NCBI GenBank assembly: GCA_946499505.1
Contig: CAMMSL010000007.1
Location: 44,223-108,222, forward strand
Origin: an uncultured Lachnoclostridium sp.
GTDB taxonomy: Bacteria; Bacillota; Clostridia; Lachnospirales; Lachnospiraceae
Direction of reading: 5' to 3'
Length of the DNA stretch: 64,000 nucleotides
The translations under genes were made by a program, and so were the position numbers. This document shows positions 61,439-64,000 of the stretch, piece after piece (within the stretch, counting starts at the first letter, position 1; every line of letters begins with the position of its first letter). The notes beneath the pieces are model-generated. The model was not told the DNA's origin. It worked only from the letters and a program-made list of their open reading frames with translations, and did not search any database.

Positions 61439-62359
61439 TTACAGTTCCTTTTGCCGTTTCCCGGTATTCTCCGATCCTCTGACCTCTTCATGATAGAAAT
61501 AGTCGACAATTACGGGATGCCCCTGTTCCGCGCGTCCGTAAGGCAGCTCATTGTCTACAAACGGACAATTATTGTTTCTTGCCAGCCGTGTTGCTTTCTC
61601 TTCAAGCATCTGGAAATAGCTGCGGTCTTTTTTGTTATAGATGGCATCATAAAGGGGTACAAGATCCGGATATTTTTCTTGAATGTAATCCATAATATCT
61701 TTTTTAAACCCGCCCCGCAGGTTCAGATTTTCCAGCCACACCAGATCACACTGATTCCTGACTCTTTCAAAGATTGCTTCAAAATCTGTAATGCCGGGAA
61801 ATACAGGAGAAATGAAACAGACGGTTCGTATTCCGGCATCGTAGACCTTTTTCATCGCCGCGAGCCGTCGTTCTATGCTGACTGCCTGATCCATATCCGC
61901 CCGGAACTGCTCATCCAGTGTATTTATAGACCAGGATACTGTAACTTTTCCCATTGTTTTCAGCAGCTCCAGATCCCGGACGACCAGATCCGATTTGGTA
62001 CAGATAAGGATCTCTGCGCCGCTTCCTTTCAGCTGCTCCAGAATCCGACGGGTATTACCGAACTGCTCTTCCTGTGGATTGTATCCGTCGGTTACCGAAC
62101 CGATAACCACTCTCTGACCTCTGTATTTCCATGGATTTTTGATCGCCGGCCAGCGTTTCACATCAAGGAAAGTGCCCCACTGCTCAGTATGACCTGTAAA
62201 CCGCTTCATAAATGAGGCATAGCAGTATTTACAGCCATGGGTACATCCCACATACGGATTTACGGAATATCCTCCTACCGGAAGGGTGGATTTTGTCATA
62301 ATATTCTTTGTCTCCACTTCCCGGATCAGAATACTGCTTTCCTTTACTTGCTCTTCCAT
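61439..62359 (-). CDS. radical SAM mobile pair protein B (SPL-like radical SAM)
   Basis: 306 residues. Radical-SAM cysteines in VGCTHGCKYCYASF (CxxxCxxC, about 38-48), then a TIM-barrel resembling spore-photoproduct-lyase-type proteins (VIGSVTDGYNPQEEQ, LICTKSDLVVRDLELL). The companion upstream is a second radical-SAM protein overlapping it by 16 bases, and a MarR regulator leads the operon. This triad matches the family annotated as radical SAM mobile pair proteins A and B. The reaction is unknown. Confidence 0.85.
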   Translation of the reverse strand: MEEQVKESSILIREVETKNIMTKSTLPVGGYSVNPYVGCTHGCKYCYASFMKRFTGHTEQWGTFLDVKRWPAIKNPWKYRGQRVVIGSVTDGYNPQEEQFGNTRRILEQLKGSGAEILICTKSDLVVRDLELLKTMGKVTVSWSINTLDEQFRADMDQAVSIERRLAAMKKVYDAGIRTVCFISPVFPGITDFEAIFERVRNQCDLVWLENLNLRGGFKKDIMDYIQEKYPDLVPLYDAIYNKKDRSYFQMLEEKATRLARNNNCPFVDNELPYGRAEQGHPVIVDYFYHEEVRGSENTGKRQKEL

Positions 62360-63036
62360 GCTTTCTGCTCCTCCAAAACATCATAAAATACCTGCGGCAG
62401 TTCCTGGACCATCTGCTCTTCTCCCATGACAGGAAGAAGGTCTTCCTTCATAAACACAGGAATGCCGCGGCTATGGGCCTGATCCGTCAGATTCCACACC
62501 CATTCCGTCTTTGACTCTGATTTTCCCTTCCGGCGTCCGGTTTCCGTACCGACCACGATCCACTCAATCCCGGTAAAGTCCACTTCTCCGATGTTGTCAA
62601 ACATAGGTTCAAAGCTGACCTGATAGTGTTTTGCCCTGATATGCTCACGCATCGCCTTGATTCTCCCCTTCTCCTTCGCAGACGTCACCGTTACTCCGAA
62701 CCAGACATTATCAAGCTCTGTGGAAAACTGAATCTTCTCCGGCCGTTTGGTGAGAAAGATATACTGATGCTGAGGATTCCGTGCGATTCTGGCAAACACT
62801 TCTTCTCTCCATTCCGGGTCCCAGTCTGAAAAATCGCTCATCCCTGTAAGCAGCAGATTCTGTGGACGTTTTCTGTCCATCAGTTTCAGTTTTCCGGGAA
62901 AATATTCCGGTCTGGAAAAATCCTCTGTCATATGAAACCGACGGACATTATTTCTCGCATAACAGTAACTGCACCCAATGGTACAGCCGATCACAAGATT
63001 CATATTCTGGATCTGGTCTTTAATACAAACAGCCAT
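62344..63036 (-). CDS. radical SAM mobile pair protein A (DUF5131-like)
   Basis: 230 residues. Radical-SAM cysteines in IGCTIGCSYCYAR (about 17-29), followed by LLTGMSDFSDWDPEW, FLTKRPEKI, VWFGVTVTSAKEKGR and WIVVGTETGRRKG, as in the phage Gp37/Gp68-like DUF5131 radical-SAM family. Cotranslated with protein B (16-base overlap). It probably forms a two-enzyme system; the substrate is not known. Confidence 0.85.
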   Translation of the reverse strand: MAVCIKDQIQNMNLVIGCTIGCSYCYARNNVRRFHMTEDFSRPEYFPGKLKLMDRKRPQNLLLTGMSDFSDWDPEWREEVFARIARNPQHQYIFLTKRPEKIQFSTELDNVWFGVTVTSAKEKGRIKAMREHIRAKHYQVSFEPMFDNIGEVDFTGIEWIVVGTETGRRKGKSESKTEWVWNLTDQAHSRGIPVFMKEDLLPVMGEEQMVQELPQVFYDVLEEQKAWKSK

Positions 63037-63055
63037 ATTGATTCACTCCATTACA

Positions 63056-63487
63056 CTATAATCGCTCTTCAACATTATGAAAAATCCGCTGCAGATATTT
63101 TTCGCACTGATCGATTTCTTCTTCGCTGAATCCCTTATAATATATATTTTCTATTTCTTCGGTCACTTCGTTATAATCCTTTTCCAGAGATCTGGCGTTA
63201 TCTGTCAGGAAAATCAGAACCTTTCTCCTGTCTTTATCCCCGCGGTCTCTGTAAATCAATCCTGCTGCTTCCATCCGGTCCAGCATTCCGGTCAGCGAAG
63301 TCACTGCCAGACCTGACCGTCTGGAAAGTTCTCTGATCGGAATACCGTCCTCCTGCCACAAAATATATAAAAGACTCCCCTGCGACCCGTTAAAGGCATC
63401 GATATTCTTCTCGGAAAGAATGTGCTCAAACAATCTTCCACCTATATGTTTAATTCTTGAAATCAAGAAACCGGCTTGTCTACTCAT
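63056..63487 (-). CDS. MarR family regulator of the radical-SAM pair
   Basis: 143 residues, winged helix (about 45-105, IPIRELSRRSGLAVTSLTGM and the wing DRGDKDRRKVLIFLT). First gene of the three-gene operon, 19 bases before protein A. Its own promoter carries the palindrome TACTATATAGTA (see 63591-63628), so it most likely represses the operon. Confidence 0.88.
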   Translation of the reverse strand: MSRQAGFLISRIKHIGGRLFEHILSEKNIDAFNGSQGSLLYILWQEDGIPIRELSRRSGLAVTSLTGMLDRMEAAGLIYRDRGDKDRRKVLIFLTDNARSLEKDYNEVTEEIENIYYKGFSEEEIDQCEKYLQRIFHNVEERL

Positions 63488-63590
63488 AAATCGCTACAAT
63501 GGGCAGCCATGACATATATCATAGCTGCCCGCCCTTTCTATAAATTAATTTTTCTGCGCTTTTGCAATTTCCCTTTCAAGCACATTTGTT

Positions 63591-63628
63591 CTATATAGGA
63601 TAATACTATATAGTAATATTCATGTCAA
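63591..63628 (-). promoter_or_regulatory. promoter and MarR operator of the radical-SAM operon
   Basis: Minus strand: -35 TTGACA (63623-63628), 17-base spacer, -10 TATTAT (63600-63605). The palindrome TACTATATAGTA (63604-63615) fills the spacer next to the -10 and a second CTATATAG lies at 63591-63598, near the transcription start. Confidence 0.7.
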
Positions 63629-63781
63629 TAATATTTTATAATTAATCGCTCACTTCTATCAGAAAATCTCAGCCCGCATGCCGTCCAGACATACAGCTAC
63701 ACGCACCGAGTCATCTTTCAGCCAGGTACACTTGGCTGGAGCAATTCTCCTTTTAACACACTCTCTGCAAAAGGAGCAAGG

Positions 63782-63953
63782 TCAGCTCATAAACTGTTGC
63801 AGCGCATCCTGCTGATCTGCAAAATCTTTCATCCCCAGATCATACAGTTTTCGCTCTGTCTCTTCATCCATAGAATAAGTTCCCACTTTAATCGGCTCAC
63901 TGGGCGCAAAGACAAACGCCTTTCCTTCCTTTTCCAGATCGAATACTTCTTTC
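63782..63953 (-). pseudogene. C-terminal remnant of a patatin-like phospholipase
   Basis: 57 codons from just after a TAG to TGA at 63782-63784: KEVFDLEKEGKAFVFAPSEP then KLYDLGMKDFADQQDALQQF. The pattern (E-G-K-A-F-V-F-A-P-S-x-P, then Y-D-L-G) resembles the C-terminal end of Clostridial patatin-like phospholipases. The catalytic part is absent. Confidence 0.5.
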
Positions 63954-64000
63954 TACTACAATATATTTATGGTTAATACCCCTTACAGCCAGTAAGGAAT

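Noticed and set aside
1-64000. tRNA, rRNA or tmRNA genes
   Set aside because: I saw no GGTTCGAATCC-type T-arm in a cloverleaf context and no rRNA-like sequence; short RNAs could still be missed by eye.

Overview
The window looks like chromosome from a gut Clostridium-cluster Firmicute, most likely Lachnospiraceae (Dorea / Mediterraneibacter / Blautia-like). The reasons are strong AGGAGG ribosome binding sites, sigma-A type promoters, moderate GC, and a gene set typical of that family: EFR1 ferredoxin, CytX-ThiD-ThiE-ThiM under a TPP riboswitch, LplB/YtcP-type sugar ABC transporter, homocysteine methyltransferase/MTHFR fusion, and a lone SufBC-like pair. This placement is inferred from gene content only; no rRNA or tRNA gene was recognised.

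Layout. 1-2.5 kb: 3' part of pyruvate kinase, a carboxymuconolactone-decarboxylase-like protein and a cupin. 2.6-8.1 kb: a defence-like island with a MNT/HEPN toxin-antitoxin pair (HEPN broken by an in-frame amber stop), a primase-helicase-PLD protein of the TOTE type, a remnant cupin, and an AbiEi-like regulator whose AbiEii-like partner is reduced to its last 68 residues. A 48-bp exact direct repeat flanks the MNT/HEPN/TOTE block. 8.2-24 kb: chromate-transporter pair with a divergent LysR, homocysteine methyltransferase/MTHFR, an aspartate aminotransferase, an OPT peptide transporter, PqqD-like and PHP proteins, a WYL regulator, AsnA, an MFS transporter and a C39-like peptidase. 24-28.6 kb: NhaC antiporter, a GH13 alpha-glucosidase and a divergent AraC regulator. 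28.6-34.2 kb: thiamine salvage (thiW; TPP riboswitch-thiM-thiE-HAD phosphatase-thiD-cytX). 34.4-40.6 kb: membrane-bound XRE regulator, decayed Rpn nuclease, YbaK, SufC/SufB-like pair, LysR and YeiH. 40.6-45.3 kb: MATE with Rrf2, EFR1 ferredoxin, a deletion scar joining a flavodoxin to an HxlR regulator, and an MFS transporter. 45.5-48.5 kb: copper defence (CsoR, CopA fused in frame to CopZ). 49.2-55.9 kb: fructan/sucrose operon (GH32, solute-binding lipoprotein, two permeases, divergent LacI). 56-61.3 kb: MATE, GNAT, an AT-rich MarR + MFS efflux module, and a second deletion scar joining a GH3 glucosidase to a TetR-like regulator. 61.4-63.6 kb: a three-gene radical-SAM pair with its own MarR regulator. 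The window ends in a patatin-like gene remnant.

The window also carries a dispersed 161-bp intergenic element with inverted ends (three full copies, four degraded ones) and a second, shorter palindromic repeat family in the thiamine region. The most unusual points are the repeat-flanked MNT/HEPN/TOTE block, the CopA-CopZ fusion that keeps an internal Shine-Dalgarno and start codon for free CopZ, the radical-SAM pair system, the 161-bp element, and two independent deletion scars that each removed the facing 5' ends of a divergent regulator/enzyme pair.
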